Below are positions 62,201 through 64,000 of a stretch of DNA of 64,000 bases, one piece after another. The notes beneath the pieces were generated by a model. It did not search any database. It saw nothing but the letters and a program-made list of their open reading frames with translations, and had not been told where the DNA came from. The translations under genes and the position numbers were made by a program. Source of the DNA: Chytridium lagenaria (Eukaryota; Chytridiomycota; Chytridiomycetes; Chytridiales; Chytridiaceae); NCBI GenBank assembly GCA_025449115.1, contig JAHLKC010000034.1, positions 62,001 through 126,000 on the forward strand. The letters are read 5' to 3'. How positions within the stretch are numbered: the first letter of the stretch is position 1; each line of letters starts with the position of its first letter.

Positions 62201-64000
62201 TGTGGAAGGTGAGGAGGAGGGAGTTGAAGGAGTTGAAGGGGCTGCGAAGAAGAGACAAACTGTCGGTGTGATGGGATTACCTTAGACGTTAAAAAATTCG
62301 AAGGTATGTCTGCTTCCTTGCATCTACTTTGATGAGACAAATAGTTAATCTTACTATGCCCGTTTGAACAGAGCTCTTCTGCATTGTGCCTGGCGCAAAT
62401 AAGAAGAACAAGAATGCTGCCCCGAAATCGTGCAACTGTAAGTTTTAATAGTTTCCGCTTTTTATGATTCCTTCATATCTCATACAAATATTCCGTTTAG
62501 TGCACAATTTACCACCGTCCTCGATCTTCGTCGCGCCAACAACGTTGCTATCGGTCTATCTCGCTATACCCGTCGCAACATGTCTGCAGTCGATATTGTT
62601 GAAGCCATTCATAAGATGGACGCAAACAGTCTCCACTGCTGACGACCTCATCTCCATCCAATCCCTCCTTCCGACACCTGACGAACGCATTATGCTCCAA
62701 AAACAAGTCCAAAAACAAACCGCAAATTCCCTCCCCTTTGCTCCCGCGGAAACGTTTATGATAGAGATGTTAGACTACCCCGATATATCTAAATGCATAG
62801 CCGGTTTCGCGTTCCGGCTGCAACTCGGACCAGAGATTGAGGAAGTTGGTGGGAAAATCGCAAAGATGACGGCGATATGTGTAAAGCTGAAAACGTCGGA
62901 TGCGTTGAAAGCCTTGTTGAGGACTGTCCTGCAGTTGGGGAATATGACTAACTATGAGTATGGAGCGGGGAACGCGAGTTATAGACCTTGGATGGGGAAG
63001 GAGGCGAGAGCTCTTGGGTTTAAAATTGAGGGGTTGGCGAGATTAAAGGATGTGAAGAGTGCAGACGGGAAGTGGAGTTTAATGAATTTCTTGGTGGACA
63101 TGGTCACGCAGAGTAAACCAGAGGTGAGTTTACCTTTTCATATGTTCAATTATGTTTACATCCAATTTACCCGCCGCTTTATAACATGATTCCCTGTTTT
63201 TGGAATGTCTTAAACGCCATGGTGTAGGTTTTGGACTTTACCGCTGATTTCGCAGATCTGAAGATCATCCGTCACTACGACCTCCAGGAGCTTTCATCCC
63301 AACTTCTCGCCATGGACGCCAAACTCACCACTCTCCGTACTTTCCAACTTGACCCGACAACCACCCACGACTTCACATCTCGTCTTCGTCCTTTCTTAGA
63401 TCAAGCCTCGACCATGATCGCCAACCTCCGTTTGGATTTCGAAACCTTTGCCAAATCCTGGATAGACGCTGCCCGTTACTTTGGCGAAGATCTAGAGGAA
63501 TATCGGCCCATCGTCTACTTACCCAACGCGAAACTCGAGTCATTTGACGATGAAGTGGGGAAACGGAAAAAAGCGGCCACATTTTTATTTGTGAGCCTTG
63601 ATGTATTTTTAAGGGCATTTGAAGATGCTGTGAAGGAGAATCGGAGACGCGTTGATGAGGAGGTGATGAGGAAACGGAGGGAGGAGGCTGCTGCTCTTGA
63701 TAAGAAGAAGAGGGATGAGGCGAAGGCGTATCGGGAGAAGATGGCGGAACGGCAGCGGGAGGCGATGAGAGCACAGCAGGAGAGTGCTGGTGGGGCTTTG
63801 GCGGCGTTGTTCTTTGGGGGCGTTGGAGTTGCGCCTATGAAGCCTGCAGCGGCTGAAAGAGAGGAGGCCGTGGCGTCTCCTGTACCGTCTAGTGCTGATG
63901 GAGAGGAGGGAACGCTATTGACTGCACGACATGAGGATGAGGCCAAGGAGATGATGAAAAGGTTCTCTGTTATGCAGGCTACATTGCCAGATGAGGAGGA
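59222..64000 (+). CDS. PTEN-like/C2/FH1-FH2 formin (3' end beyond window)
   Basis: The start ATG at 59222 gives MSRLVHNPRKEYRLHG. After a disordered stretch comes a PTEN-like domain: LDITRITNRIMACG, HRNNIDDMALFLNTRF, and HCINGFTRTSVAIAAYL, with the CX5R loop intact at 60020-60040. A PTEN-type C2 domain follows (SQRRYIQYFNNVLLLNG, RVILNGVPEFD, VVTMVNFTFHTGF). A UBA-like helix bundle (ACFALQKTNNQIHEAHEFLL, after an intron at about 60838-60961) comes next. Then a disordered linker leads to FH1 with three Pro tracts of 7-9 residues (61965-62060) and FH2 with LHWDEI, TIWTDV, VLDLRRANNVAIGLSRY, VLQLGNMTN and WSLMNFLVDMV. FH2 nucleates and elongates actin filaments; FH1 feeds profilin-actin. Frame errors are seen near 59320, 60122, 60240, 61050 and 62630. 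The reading continues past 64000. Confidence 0.88.
61965..62060 (+). repeat. FH1 polyproline-coding repeat
   Basis: CCA/CCG/CCT-rich DNA encodes three proline tracts separated by VMAG and MGG. This is a coding low-complexity repeat inside the formin and is prone to slippage. Confidence 0.85.

Overview
The window looks like nuclear DNA from an early-diverging, probably zoosporic (chytrid-like) fungus. Genes are short and close together on both strands. They are split by many small GT-AG introns of about 40-110 nt. A complete U2 spliceosomal RNA gene is present. The gene content is fungal: a CBM21/GH15 glucoamylase, a KIN1/MARK kinase with KA1 domain, a PTS2-type peroxisomal thiolase, a Kre9/Knh1-like GPI protein and a DUF3431-type protein. 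A DPY-30-motif protein and a PTEN-C2-FH2 formin are hard to place in Dikarya. The lineage assignment is inference from domain content; no marker gene settles it.

Layout. 1-1.7 kb: 3' part missing of a PLOD-like glycosyltransferase (minus). 2.0-4.7 kb: first member (A) of a zinc-finger family (minus). 5.6-7.5 kb: low-complexity protein (minus). 7.5-9.8 kb: no gene seen. 9.8-13.5 kb: tandem pair of secreted acid phosphatases (plus). 14.2-15.6 kb: repeat-bearing disordered protein (minus). 16.1-18.6 kb: nucleotide-sugar-transporter-like/DUF3431 fusion (plus). 18.75-19.0 kb: ankyrin fragment (minus). 20.0-24.7 kb: GON4L-like chromatin protein (plus). 24.9-25.4 kb: PLAC8 protein. 25.8-26.7 kb: DPY-30-motif protein. 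27.0-29.8 kb: S41-type secreted peptidase. 30.3-32.3 kb: RGS protein (minus). 33.7-37.1 kb: KIN1/MARK kinase. 37.4-38.1 kb: GPI wall protein. 39.7-42.2 kb: zinc-finger family member B (plus). 42.4-44.1 kb: Eis-like acetyltransferase (plus). 44.4-46.9 kb: glucoamylase (minus). 49.27-49.47 kb: U2 snRNA (plus). 50.1-51.9 kb: 3-ketoacyl-CoA thiolase (minus). 52.4-54.8 kb: zinc-finger family member C (minus). 56.6-57.6 kb: hypothetical (plus). 59.2-64.0 kb: 5' part of a PTEN-C2-FH1-FH2 formin running off the window.

There are no operons. The genes form loose themes. One is a saprotroph secretome (glucoamylase, two acid phosphatases, S41 peptidase, GPI wall protein). Another is signalling and polarity (RGS, KIN1/MARK, formin). 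A third is nuclear (GON4L-like, three zinc-finger paralogs, U2). The most notable items are the PTEN-formin, the three-paralog cysteine-rich family with a shared phase-1 intron, and the transporter-DUF3431 fusion.

Caution for every reader: many clearly conserved genes here (thiolase, glucoamylase, kinase, formin, acid phosphatase) are interrupted by single-base indels, usually in short homopolymers. These look like residual assembly errors, not biology. Coordinates below are gene spans; exon edges are read by eye.
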